25,154 nt of DNA from an uncultured Altererythrobacter sp. (GCA_946886565.1 CAMPIX010000025.1:1-25154), one strand, 5' to 3'. Positions 14,549-22,197 are shown, counted from the first letter of the stretch. Notes: generated by a model from the sequence alone, not told the origin. Numbers and translations are program-made.

Positions 14549-15166
14549 CTAGGTTGCTGGCTTCACCCTTCGAAGCGCGATATCGCCGGTCGTCCTTCGG
14601 CTCGTGTAGTACTGCCCGGTGAGCAGATCTGGGTCGTCATCTAAAGCGATTTCAAGCCAAGCGACGCCGTCGTGGTCGCAGGAACGATAAGCTACCTGAG
14701 CCTTCGGCTTGTTTGAATAGGCATACCACAGCCGATACCGGTCGGCCTCAGGCTCAGCGTGGGGGAAGACGCGGGTCGACCACGAATCGCTCTCGCGTGT
14801 TTTCTGGCGAACATGCACACCAAGGATTCCTTGCCTGATCGTCACTTGGGTATCGATGGGGCCGGGTGGCACTCCCGTCGCAGGATCGATCCACGTGGTT
14901 TGCAGGGTCCCTTCCCATACCCCATTCAGATCTGGAAAGAAGGCGCGATTTAGGAAGGGAAGCCGTCGCCAAACAGCTCGCCAGGTCCAATTAGCAACGG
15001 CGACTATTCCCGTACCTATGATGGTCGCCACCAGAGAAACGGACTTCAGCGGCGAGGGCCTTGATCCCGTCCACCATTCTGCCGCACCCTGCACTCCGAG
15101 CAGAAGAAGCGCTGTCAGGCCGACGAGGATCAACACCTGCGAGCGCTTTGAAAGTAACGACCACAT
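14549..15166 (-). CDS. cap15: Cap15-like CBASS membrane effector (two TM helices plus beta-barrel)
   Basis: About 205 residues. Two hydrophobic helices (about residues 11-28 and 42-62) are followed by RRLPFLNRAFFPDLNGVWEG and a beta-rich domain to the end. This matches the S-2TM-beta layout of Cap15, a CBASS effector whose soluble beta-barrel binds a cyclic nucleotide and whose membrane helices oligomerise to disrupt the inner membrane. The FPDLNGVWEG start of the barrel is characteristic. The gene overlaps the stop of the upstream CD-NTase gene (TGATG), with a GTG alternative start at 15169. No ubiquitin-like ancillary genes (cap2, cap3) are present, so this would be a minimal two-gene CBASS. 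The ligand cannot be read from sequence. Confidence 0.85.
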   Translation of the reverse strand: MWSLLSKRSQVLILVGLTALLLLGVQGAAEWWTGSRPSPLKSVSLVATIIGTGIVAVANWTWRAVWRRLPFLNRAFFPDLNGVWEGTLQTTWIDPATGVPPGPIDTQVTIRQGILGVHVRQKTRESDSWSTRVFPHAEPEADRYRLWYAYSNKPKAQVAYRSCDHDGVAWLEIALDDDPDLLTGQYYTSRRTTGDIALRRVKPAT

Positions 15167-16137
15167 CACGCGGTCAATCGCGCGAGTGCCGCGTCAACAA
15201 AGTTGCGTGCGTCGGTCAAAGTCCAGGCTTGGCCCACATGAAATAGGATCTTGATCTCGTTAATCTCGGTCGCTTCGCGCGCGAATTCGTCATCTGCCAA
15301 GAGAACCTTAAGGCGGGTCAACACCCTCAGCAGCCGCCCGAAACGATCATCGTCTTCAAACAAGAAGTAACTGTCTTCGACGAGGTAGACCAGACACTCA
15401 ATCAGAAACGAGGGCAACCTTCGATTGATCGCCCCAATCTCACAAAGTTCGTAACTAAGGCGCTTGGCCGCTCGAACCACCCGTTTGAATCGATGGGCTG
15501 TGTTGGAGCGCTTAGCGATGCCGTTGGCGTGGTGTTGGGACGGGAAGTTCCAAGTTTCGGATCGATCGGCGCTTCTAATTCCGATGCCATCCACCGTAAA
15601 CAAGCCGCCGCTCCCCCTCATGACGTAGCGAAGCTGGAACGCGGGAACCAAGTCCACGTCGGCATGCGATCCGTCGAATCCGTCGACCGATACTGCCTTC
15701 TTACCGACAGTGACATTGTCTTTCCCGAAAACACGGCAACAATCGGCGGCGAGTTCATCGCGGAGTTCCCGAGCGACATCATCTAAGCTTTCGCCCAACG
15801 TTACGAACCCTAGTTCCCCATCCGCCTCGGCAGCTGAGACCCCTTTTTCATAGCGCACCATCAACGTTGGCAGCTGCACGCGGAGATCCATATCCGCCTC
15901 CAAGCGCACATTCGTATTGTTGAAATAGCTGCCTTGAGGTTGGATAGCGACGCTTCTAGCCGTCAGTTTAGGGTTTTCTCGTACGAGGTTCGTCGCAATC
16001 GTGGCCGCTTTAGCAATCTTCGCTTCTTCATGGTCACTCGGAGGGCGCTCCCAGTGTGCCAGGCGATCATTCCATGAATTGCGGCTGCGGCTCTCCGCTA
16101 TAGCCGCTTCAACAATCCAAGTTAGGCGGTCGGCCAT
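15166..16137 (-). CDS. CD-NTase, CBASS cyclic oligonucleotide synthase
   Basis: A 323-residue cGAS/DncV-like nucleotidyltransferase. The active site is clear: QPQGSYF (66-72) with the GS motif at 69-70, the metal-binding pair D82 and D84 in ADMDLR, and the third acidic residue in ADVDLVPAF (D160/D162). The C-terminal half (200-323) is helical, as in this family. On phage infection such enzymes make cyclic di- or trinucleotides that switch on the paired effector. ATG 16137 is chosen because AGGAGG lies four bases upstream (16142-16147) and the protein then begins just before the conserved fold; a longer frame to 16242 lacks support. It is the first gene of the CBASS pair. Clade and product are not assigned. 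Confidence 0.9.
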   Translation of the reverse strand: MADRLTWIVEAAIAESRSRNSWNDRLAHWERPPSDHEEAKIAKAATIATNLVRENPKLTARSVAIQPQGSYFNNTNVRLEADMDLRVQLPTLMVRYEKGVSAAEADGELGFVTLGESLDDVARELRDELAADCCRVFGKDNVTVGKKAVSVDGFDGSHADVDLVPAFQLRYVMRGSGGLFTVDGIGIRSADRSETWNFPSQHHANGIAKRSNTAHRFKRVVRAAKRLSYELCEIGAINRRLPSFLIECLVYLVEDSYFLFEDDDRFGRLLRVLTRLKVLLADDEFAREATEINEIKILFHVGQAWTLTDARNFVDAALARLTA

Positions 16138-16377
16138 ACATCCTCCTGCATCAACCGAGCGAAGATGGGGCGTTTTACATCCCCTTCGAGTCCTGGGAGA
16201 TGCCCTTCCCAAAATGGCACACGGAGGGCGAGCCTCAATCAATCAGGTTGGTTTCTGCCAGCCGCGCTAAACAACGATTTGAAATGGGGCAGGTAGCGGG
16301 CTGGCTTCATTGCGGACCAATGTGGGTGAAAACTGCCGTCCGATCGAATTCATGAAATGTCTCGATGCCAATTCAGA

Positions 16378-17817
16378 TTAGTTATTGACTTGAGCGCCTA
16401 CGCGATATGCGACAAACGCCTTGTCTCCGTCATGCAAATACAGCTTCAGGCTCATGATCCGCGTCGTCGGGTCCCTTTCCTCGATATGGTCGAAGCATTT
16501 TCGTAGCAGCTTCCATACGTCCGGGATCGCAAGCTTGCTGCCCGGAACGGGGATCGAGAATTCACGCCGGACGATGAGCCCGGCATGATAATGCTCGAAG
16601 CCGCACCGGACTGAGACGATAGGGTCTTTCATTTCGATCGCTCGATTCTGGGTGTAGGCCCAAACATCGAAATCCAACGAAAACAGCTCAAGTTCGGAAC
16701 GGCTGCTCGAAGCTTGCAATCGAACCGTATCCACGAGTTGCCCATCCTTCTCACATGCTTGCACGGCGTTTCGGAGCGCCGAAAGGCAAAGTTTGCTGGA
16801 CACGACTGTCGTCGGATAGCTCATGTCTAATACCAGCACCCGCTCCTTGTTGAGCCGATGTGTTTTCACCTTGATCTTGGTTTCATGACCCGTAGCGACC
16901 GAGATTTCTCGGAACACTTGCAGTGCGGCGGGCCCGTAAATGTCATCAAGCGATTCCTTGATGACGACGTCGCCAACTACAGCACCTAGGAACCGTGCTG
17001 CACCTTCGTACTCATTTTGCTTGTTCGGATCCCAGCGCTGCGGGCTCTTGAGTGAATGATGACGCAGCTTTCCACGAAGGAGCACCAAGGCTCGAATCTT
17101 GTTGCGGGTGGAATCCCCAGGTTTGAAGAGATTAAACGCCTGCGCTCCAGTCGACTTTTGCTGGGCGAACGCCTTCGCATTGTCCTCGACCGCCTGACAG
17201 AGCTCTACCTGCTTCGACAGGAGGTCCGTCTGCTTTTCGTTGCCGGTCTTTCCATCGCAGAATCGCGTCTCGAGAAACAGATACATGTTATTATACGCGT
17301 CGATGTACCGCCCAGCACCGTACGCGAGTCGCCCCTCGCGAAAATGCGAGGTCGATTCGATTCGGTCATCGGAGATTGGACCGACGCAAAACGCTCTTCC
17401 GATCTGCTCGAAATCGCACTCCCGGTTCAAACTATTGTCGGGGTTCGATCGAAATGAGCTGATATGGATACTTGCTTCTTCACTCACGTCTTCCGCACGG
17501 AAGCGTAGTTCGTAATTGTCGTAATCTAGATCGACAATCTGTTGGCCGCTTACGACAGCCTGCCAATTCATTATGCTTTTCCGAGCTAGGGAGGCATGCT
17601 CACCTCCCGTTATTGTTATGTGCGGAATCTCGGCCTCTGACCGGGCAGGTTGCACGTGCGGAGCCTGTGCGACGTCCACGCCGGAGAAGGCGACGCAAAC
17701 GCGCTTCAGTACGTTGGCTTCACGTTCGAGGAAAAAGGTTCTGTCGCCCAATTCGATGGGCCAACCTTCCATCACTTCAACATGATTCTTTACATCGAAT
17801 GCTACTGTGACGATCAT
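16378..17817 (-). CDS. Unrecognised 479-aa protein with HEPN-like segment
   Basis: I do not recognise a named family. The N-terminal 150 residues look mainly beta-structured. Residues about 155-295 look helical and HEPN-like: HFREGRLAYGAGRYIDAYNN (158-177), LFLETRF, then LLRGKLRHHSLKSP (246-259) with an R-x4-H pattern (R248, H253, plus H254), the spacing of HEPN ribonuclease active sites. The C-terminal third (300-479) is mixed alpha/beta. The gene lies 240 bp upstream of the CBASS pair on the same strand. It could be an independent abortive-infection ribonuclease or an unrelated cargo gene. ATG 17817 has no clear Shine-Dalgarno; ATG 17772 is an alternative. Reality of the gene is well supported by length; the function is a guess. 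Confidence 0.72.
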   Translation of the reverse strand: MIVTVAFDVKNHVEVMEGWPIELGDRTFFLEREANVLKRVCVAFSGVDVAQAPHVQPARSEAEIPHITITGGEHASLARKSIMNWQAVVSGQQIVDLDYDNYELRFRAEDVSEEASIHISSFRSNPDNSLNRECDFEQIGRAFCVGPISDDRIESTSHFREGRLAYGAGRYIDAYNNMYLFLETRFCDGKTGNEKQTDLLSKQVELCQAVEDNAKAFAQQKSTGAQAFNLFKPGDSTRNKIRALVLLRGKLRHHSLKSPQRWDPNKQNEYEGAARFLGAVVGDVVIKESLDDIYGPAALQVFREISVATGHETKIKVKTHRLNKERVLVLDMSYPTTVVSSKLCLSALRNAVQACEKDGQLVDTVRLQASSSRSELELFSLDFDVWAYTQNRAIEMKDPIVSVRCGFEHYHAGLIVRREFSIPVPGSKLAIPDVWKLLRKCFDHIEERDPTTRIMSLKLYLHDGDKAFVAYRVGAQVNN

Positions 17818-18053
17818 CCCCTGACCTTGCTCGGCGATGCGTTATTCAGCAAGCCACGTTTTGGTCGTCGTAGGATAGCCGGCTTGCTTGACCGGGCACT
17901 AGATTTTCCACGGCTGAGATGTGTCCCCAGCGTCTAACGAAGCGCGTGCGGTTGCAATCGCCGACCAGCCACAACGAGGTCGGCTTTCAAGCGATCGGCA
18001 GTGGAACGCTGATGACCGAGATCAGGGCGCGAAGCTGCCGCCGATTTCACTCA
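17818..18053. other. Intergenic, no gene recognised
   Basis: This stretch precedes the start of the 479-residue gene and follows the end of the small gene at 18054, both on the minus strand. A plus-strand frame beginning at 17919 has no family resemblance and covers the opposite strand of the small gene and HTH gene, so it is treated as a shadow. The promoter for the 479-residue gene should be here, but no clear -35/-10 pair was found. Confidence 0.4.
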
Positions 18054-18218
18054 CTAGGTTCGCCTCGAGAGCTCGACAATAATGCACGCGGCAAGCGCTT
18101 CCTCGACGCGTTCGCGTCGCTCTCTAACGGTCGAGACAAGCTTGCGCTTGGCATGGTCCGGCGTCTCGGCGATCGCCGCGAGCACGATAGCTTTCATGAG
18201 GTCGGGATGCATGGTCAT
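18054..18218 (-). CDS. 54-residue protein coupled to the AlpA-like regulator
   Basis: ATG at 18216-18218 overlaps the stop of the HTH gene by 4 bp (ATGA), and the frame runs 54 codons to a TAG at 18054. The protein begins MTMHPDLMKAIVLAAIAE and continues with a charged helical part (TVRERRERVEEALAA). It is predicted entirely helical, with no known domain that I can name. The overlap and codon pattern suggest a real small gene that moves with the excisionase candidate. It might assist recombination or regulation; no function is claimed. Confidence 0.5.
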   Translation of the reverse strand: MTMHPDLMKAIVLAAIAETPDHAKRKLVSTVRERRERVEEALAACIIVELSRRT

Positions 18219-18472
18219 TCAACACCAACTGGTGCGGGACCAGCGGCTGGATTGCGCCTCCTCTCAACGAGCGCTCTCAAGCTCTCGGTCAGGACAAGCG
18301 TCGAACTACCGAGCTTGATGAACTCAATCTCGCCATTGGCGATCAGGATATACAGGGTGCTGCGCCCGATCCCGAGATAGCGACAGGCTTCAGGAACGCG
18401 CATCGCGATCGGCTCGATCGTGGACTGGTATCTCCGCTCGGTCCCCTGATCTGTTGCTTCTGCTTTCGGCAT
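18215..18472 (-). CDS. AlpA-like helix-turn-helix protein, candidate excisionase
   Basis: An 85-residue DNA-binding protein. MRVPEACRYLGIGRSTLYILIANGEIE (about residues 24-50, quoted in part) is a MerR-like winged HTH of the AlpA/HTH_17 type, followed by FIKLGSSTLVLTESLRALVE. Proteins of this type act as recombination directionality factors or activators for P4-type integrases, here at 20496-21719. Start ATG 18472 has AAGGA about ten bases upstream, but that site lies in the arm of a hairpin (18476-18515). A later ATG at residue 24 would still encode the HTH. A 54-residue gene follows with a 4-bp overlap. Confidence 0.8.
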   Translation of the reverse strand: MPKAEATDQGTERRYQSTIEPIAMRVPEACRYLGIGRSTLYILIANGEIEFIKLGSSTLVLTESLRALVERRRNPAAGPAPVGVE

Positions 18473-18475
18473 GCG

Positions 18476-18515
18476 GGTCGGTCCTTTTCATCTTTCGGGT
18501 GATGACGGACCGACC
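18476..18515 (-). promoter_or_regulatory. 5' leader hairpin that buries the AlpA-like gene's ribosome binding site
   Basis: On the minus strand, GGTCGGTCC (18515-18507) pairs perfectly with GGACCGACC (18484-18476), and inside it TCATC pairs with GATGA around an eight-base loop. The AAAAGGA Shine-Dalgarno overlaps the second arm, just before the ATG at 18472. As RNA it would block translation; as DNA the 9-bp inverted repeat could be an operator. Either would limit excisionase production. Confidence 0.5.
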
Positions 18516-19007
18516 TAGGGACATGGAGGGGCGCAGGTCAGGCCCGCCATCGACACTGATTATCGGTCGAGAAAGTCTGATAACGCCACATGACGTTTCT
18601 ACGCTGGAGTTGTAGTTTCCACGCTGTCGCGCCGATCTGTCATCGGACTTGGACAGAATGCATCCGCACGCATCCGGAGGGACGATAACGGCCATGCCAT
18701 TTGCGACACCTGGGGAGTCGATTTGGGCGTAGTCCGACCGACCGCCGTCGCGAAGCAACTTGAAAAGAAACGGAATTTTCGGGAAGGCGGCGCCGGGCTG
18801 CTTTGCGTGCCGTCTCATATTACTCAACAAAACCAACCACCTGCGCCCCGACCGACGGCGGCGCTTTTATCTCGCGATCCTAATACTACACATACACCAG
18901 ACCCCTCCGGACAATCTCATTTTCAGCGCCAATCCCTGCAGCTAGATTGCACGCGTGCTGCACTGGCGAAGCAGTCCATTTGTAGCACTACCGCTCAATG
19001 CATGCAG
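18516..19007. other. Gene-free stretch upstream of the AlpA-like gene
   Basis: About 490 bp without a convincing gene. The plus-strand frames at 18723-19067 and 18760-18945 resemble nothing. TGCAGCTAG occurs twice (near 18943 and 19003). The region should contain the promoter of the AlpA-like gene and the end of the HNH transcript, but no clear elements were identified. Confidence 0.4.
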
Positions 19008-19457
19008 CTAGCGCAGGTTGCGAACACCGCCTTTGAAGGTCGGCCTGAAGCTCTTCGGACGCGTTGAAAGCCGTGCCGTGACCAGCTCAAGCCAAACCAG
19101 GTCGCACCCGGTGGGCGCTCGATTAGCGCGTTGCTGATTGCAGCGCTGGTGCTTCAGAAGACCATTGCCGAGCGTTCTCCCGCCGCCGGTGCTGCGCGTC
19201 GTGACGTGATCGAATGTTGGATAGGCGGGATCGTATCGCTTGAGCCGGGAACTGCTCGGAACATGCTCGCCGCACCCCGCGCACCGTGATCCTTGAGCCC
19301 AGCGAAGGGCTCGGAGTTGTCCGGCACGTTGTTTGGTAGCTGCCACGGTGTCGTATCTAGCCTGCCCCGATGGAGACAAGGTTAAGCGGACACGGCGAGC
19401 TGTGTCGGATCGCAAATAGCTGACATCGCGCTCCCCGATCGCGCCGGGGGCGCACAT
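19008..19457 (-). CDS. HNH endonuclease
   Basis: A 149-residue protein with a complete HNH nuclease module in its second half. C59-x2-C62 and H103-x2-C106 would hold the structural zinc, D83-H84 in TFDHVTTRS is the first His of the beta-beta-alpha-metal site, N98 in LGNGLLKH is the central Asn, and the final motif is LKHQRCNQQR. The start at 19457 follows the nucleotidyltransferase-HEPN stop by two bases, so the two genes are co-transcribed. A longer frame reaching 19829 overlaps that gene out of frame and is rejected. It could be a restriction-type nuclease of the island or a homing-type cargo; the target is unknown. Confidence 0.82.
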   Translation of the reverse strand: MCAPGAIGERDVSYLRSDTARRVRLTLSPSGQARYDTVAATKQRAGQLRALRWAQGSRCAGCGEHVPSSSRLKRYDPAYPTFDHVTTRSTGGGRTLGNGLLKHQRCNQQRANRAPTGCDLVWLELVTARLSTRPKSFRPTFKGGVRNLR

Positions 19458-19459
19458 GA

Positions 19460-20398
19460 CTATGCTTTGTCGGGGCGCGCCTTCGCATCGGCTTTGAGTT
19501 TTTCGAGGCGTTCCGAGCATACCACATGGACCACTCGACCAAGCTCCTCGACCTGCTCGCCGAGCCATTCGAGCTCTTCCTTGGTGATGCGGTAGTGTTT
19601 CGAGTAGCGCGCCTTGACGTAGGCTTCCTTGAGCTTCTCGAAGCGCGCGCGGTCGCGCTTGGTGTCGCGCGGCCAGACATAAGTCAGGCGCGGATCGATG
19701 CGTTCGGCCTGGGTGCGCAGGAAGCCGAGATTGTGCACATGAGGGGTGTAGAAGGTGCAGACTAGAAGGACGCCGTGGTAAAGGCGCTCTGTCGCCTGAT
19801 GTAGCATGAAAGCCGCGTCCTTGTTCCACTCGCGCGCCAAGTCATCGCCGAAGTTGACGTGCGCGCGCATGGCGCTGGGATACCACTCTTCAAAGTACTC
19901 CTGCGCCATCGCAAGCGCCTGTGTCGGCGTCTTTGGCTTGGGCGTGTGCAGCTCGGTGTCGTCGGACTGGTACAGCGCGATCCCGTCCTGCTTGACGTCC
20001 ATGAAGAAGTAGCGCCCATGCGCGAGCCCGTCGTTCACTTCCTGCAAGGTATGCACGATGAAGTTGACCGGGGTCTTAAGCGTCCCGGTGACACCGTATT
20101 CGCGCATCAGCCGGTCATCGAGCTTCGACCAGTACTTCACTCGGTCGACCAGGCGCTTGTCGTTGACGATGATGAGCAGGTCATAGTCCGATTGGTAGCC
20201 CTTCGCGGTATGCGGCTCGTCGACCCAGGTTCCGCGCGCATAGCTGCCGTAGAGGATCACCTTGAGGATCCGCCCCGACCTTTTCCATTCGTGCCTCGCA
20301 AGCGCGAAGGCATCGTCGAATTCCTCGAAGATCAGCTGCACCACGCGCTCGATCTCGCGCTGCTTTTGCGGGGGCAGATGATCGAGTTCGGTCTTCAT
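19460..20398 (-). CDS. Fused nucleotidyltransferase (MNT) and HEPN domain protein
   Basis: A 312-residue fusion. The N-terminal minimal nucleotidyltransferase domain has ILYGSYARGTW (48-58, GS at 51-52) and the acidic pair D71 and D73 in QSDYDLLIIV. The C-terminal half (about 165-300) is helical, with the HEPN-type RYSKHY motif (264-269). In MNT-HEPN toxin-antitoxin pairs the two parts are separate proteins, and the nucleotidyltransferase inactivates the HEPN ribonuclease by adding nucleotides. Here they are one chain, a known fusion type in proteobacteria. It lies between the integrase and the HNH gene on the same strand. It may stabilise the island or act in abortive infection; that is inference. 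Confidence 0.85.
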   Translation of the reverse strand: MKTELDHLPPQKQREIERVVQLIFEEFDDAFALARHEWKRSGRILKVILYGSYARGTWVDEPHTAKGYQSDYDLLIIVNDKRLVDRVKYWSKLDDRLMREYGVTGTLKTPVNFIVHTLQEVNDGLAHGRYFFMDVKQDGIALYQSDDTELHTPKPKTPTQALAMAQEYFEEWYPSAMRAHVNFGDDLAREWNKDAAFMLHQATERLYHGVLLVCTFYTPHVHNLGFLRTQAERIDPRLTYVWPRDTKRDRARFEKLKEAYVKARYSKHYRITKEELEWLGEQVEELGRVVHVVCSERLEKLKADAKARPDKA

Positions 20399-20495
20399 TG
20401 GCTAGGCTCTAGCAAGCACTTGTGAATCTTGCACCATTCCAATGGGAATGCGCTCCTTAAGACCACACTTCCCTCTTGAGTGAGCATAACCCACG

Positions 20496-21719
20496 TCACA
20501 CACGAGCCTTTCTCTTGAAGGGAATGACATCTCCTCCGTCGCGCAACTCGTCGAGATAGTCGCTCCACCACTGATGCATCTCGACACGCTCGACCCAGTA
20601 GCGACCCCGATTATAGGCACCCCTCACGGCATTGGAGTCCGCGTGGGCCAGAGACCGCTCGATCGCGTCAGGGTTCCATTTCCCGGACTCATTGAGAAGC
20701 GTCGATGCAGTCGTTCGCCAACCATGGGCTGTCATCTCATTGGAAGTATATCCCATCCGCCGGAATGCCTGATTGATCGTATTCTCACTCATTGGACGTC
20801 TGGTGGTGTGGAAGGCTGGGAACACAAAACCGGTCGGACCGGTCAACTGCCGCATGTCGCAAAGGTAGGAAAGAACCTGCTCCGAGAGCGGAACCGAGTG
20901 AGGCCGCCGCGACTTCATCCGGCCCATCGGAATCATCCATTTAGCCTCGTCGAGGTTGAACTCGCTCCATTCGGCAAGTCGAAGCTCGCCAGGTCTGCAC
21001 ATCACATGTGGTATGACCTGCATCGCAATCCTTGTGATTGTATTGCCGGTATACTCGTCGATTGATCGTAGCAGCTGACCAACCTGCGATGGTTCAGTCA
21101 TTGCAGCATAGTGCGTTACTTTGGGAGTGATTAGCGCGCCTCGCAGAACCGAGCACGGGTCATTCTCCGCCTTGGCCGTCGCTACAGCATAGCGAAAAAC
21201 CCGGCTTGCAAACGACCGGCAGCGGCGGGCGGTCTCGTGCTTGCCCTTCGCCTCGATCCGCCGCAGTGCTCCCAAGACTTCCGGAGCTTTGATCTCTGCG
21301 ATCGGAAGCGGCCAAAGTGGCTTAAGCTGGTCAAGCAACCAGCGGGCCTTAGCAATTGTCGTTTCGGCGCGCTGGTCGCCGATCATCTTGATGTTGATGT
21401 ATTCGCGCGCAACGCCGCCAAACGTGTTCTCCGCGCTTACGGACGCAACGAGGCGGGCCTTCTGACGCTCGATCGAGGGATCCTTTCCCTCTTCGAGAAG
21501 CCTGCGCGCATCCTCCTGCAGGCGTCGTGCCTGAGAGAGCGATACGTCTGGATAGCGTCCAAGCGAAATCCGCTTCTCGCGACCGTGAATGCGATATTTC
21601 CAGCGCCAGAGCTTCGAGCCATTCGGCTCGACCTCAATGAAGAGACCGCGCTGGTCGGCTTTCTTGTATCGCTTCTCTTTCGGTCTGAACGCACGGATCG
21701 CAGAATCGGACAGCGGCAA
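20496..21719 (-). CDS. P4-type tyrosine integrase (DUF4102 N-terminus)
   Basis: A 407-residue site-specific recombinase. The N-terminal arm-binding DUF4102 region (about 1-90) contains LSDSAIRAF, GLFIEV and ISLGRYPDVSLSQAR. The catalytic domain has R242 in CRPGELRLAEW, K269, H332-x2-R335 in HGWRTTAS, H359 in SLAHADSN, and the nucleophile Y369 in AYNRGRY. All residues are present, so it should be active. It starts at TTG 21719, with GAGGAGG five bases upstream, about 220 bp from tRNA-Leu, and reads away from it. It would integrate and, with the excisionase candidate, excise the island at the 18-bp repeats. Confidence 0.96.
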   Translation of the reverse strand: MPLSDSAIRAFRPKEKRYKKADQRGLFIEVEPNGSKLWRWKYRIHGREKRISLGRYPDVSLSQARRLQEDARRLLEEGKDPSIERQKARLVASVSAENTFGGVAREYINIKMIGDQRAETTIAKARWLLDQLKPLWPLPIAEIKAPEVLGALRRIEAKGKHETARRCRSFASRVFRYAVATAKAENDPCSVLRGALITPKVTHYAAMTEPSQVGQLLRSIDEYTGNTITRIAMQVIPHVMCRPGELRLAEWSEFNLDEAKWMIPMGRMKSRRPHSVPLSEQVLSYLCDMRQLTGPTGFVFPAFHTTRRPMSENTINQAFRRMGYTSNEMTAHGWRTTASTLLNESGKWNPDAIERSLAHADSNAVRGAYNRGRYWVERVEMHQWWSDYLDELRDGGDVIPFKRKARV

Positions 21720-21796
21720 CTCGGCCTCCTCTCAAAGCCGGATTGCCCAATCTGATGTTCGCATCTTTCGCATAGGGGCAAGGGGCATTCTTGAGC

Positions 21797-21819
21797 CGGG
21801 GGCAAGCCCCGATTTTTTG
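21797..21819 (+). terminator. Rho-independent terminator-like hairpin in the att region
   Basis: CGGGG (21797-21801), loop, then CCCCG (21807-21811) are followed by ATTTTTTG. An alternative longer pairing, GGGGGCAA with TTGCCCCC, spans the T-run. It reads on the plus strand between the integrase start and tRNA-Leu; no plus-strand gene is known upstream. Confidence 0.55.
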
Positions 21820-21880
21820 CCCCCAACAGCCTTGGATGCGTGTGGAAACGAGTGGACAAAGCCGGACGGTTGATGATCAG

Positions 21881-21904
21881 AAAATGGCAGAATTCCGCCA
21901 TTTT
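21881..21904 (-). terminator. Hairpin downstream of tRNA-Leu, possible terminator
   Basis: AAAATGGC (21881-21888) and GCCATTTT (21897-21904) form a perfect 8-bp stem around an eight-base loop, about 36 bases past the tRNA 3' end on the minus strand. The flanking TGGACAAA (from 21853) also matches TTTGTCCA (to 21909). It could end the tRNA transcript or be an integrase-binding inverted repeat. Confidence 0.45.
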
Positions 21905-21939
21905 GTCCAGCTTTACGCCGAGTTTGAGTTTGGAACAAA

Positions 21940-21957
21940 TGGTGCCCAGAAGAGGAC
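21940..21957. other. attR: tRNA-Leu 3' end (integrase-proximal boundary)
   Basis: The last 18 bases of the tRNA gene, including CCA, are identical to 4375-4392. Integration here keeps the tRNA intact and leaves the copy at the far end, as is usual for P4-type elements. Confidence 0.9.
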
Positions 21958-22026
21958 TCGAACCTCCACGCCCTTGCGAGCGCCGCCACCTGAAGACGGT
22001 GCGTCTACCAATTCCGCCATCTGGGC
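21940..22026 (-). tRNA. tRNA-Leu (CAG anticodon)
   Basis: An 87-base minus-strand gene with CCA encoded. The acceptor stem GCCCAGA/TCTGGGC is perfect. The D region GCGGAATTGGTAGACGC is typical of leucine tRNAs. The anticodon arm CCGTC-TTCAGGT-GGCGG places CAG at 21990-21992. There is a long variable arm (GCGCTCGCAAGGGCGT) as expected for a type II tRNA, and a TTCGAGT T-loop. It is the integration target of the island. Confidence 0.97.
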
Positions 22027-22197
22027 ACGGATGCGGTCCGGATCGTCGAGGTCCGGCTCGCGGGTAGGGGCGGGCCACTAGCGAAGGCGGTGGCACGTTG
22101 TCAACGGATTCGACGGCGGTTGCGGCAAGCCGCGCATTGGGGCAATGCGGCGGCGGATTCGCGGCGGGCACGGCGCGCACAACGAACGGCAAGGGCT

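Larger units (their letters stand above)
4375..21957. mobile_element. Genomic island integrated in tRNA-Leu(CAG), defence cargo
   Basis: The element is bounded by an exact 18-bp direct repeat (TGGTGCCCAGAAGAGGAC) at 4375-4392 and 21940-21957. The right copy is the 3' end, including CCA, of an intact tRNA-Leu; the left copy is an orphan fragment. A P4-type tyrosine integrase (20496-21719) lies next to the tRNA and reads away from it, the classical layout. An AlpA-like HTH gene is a likely excisionase. The interior is visibly richer in A and T than the flanks. There are no conjugation, replication or phage structural genes, so it would depend on a helper for transfer. The cargo is a set of nuclease, methylase, toxin-antitoxin and CBASS genes. 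Confidence 0.9.

Noticed and set aside
17919..18380. Plus-strand frame of 153 codons
   Set aside because: It is opposite the AlpA-like gene and the coupled small gene and has no domain resemblance.
19458..19829. N-terminal extension of the HNH gene
   Set aside because: It overlaps the nucleotidyltransferase-HEPN gene out of frame; the ATG at 19457 right after that gene's stop is a better start.
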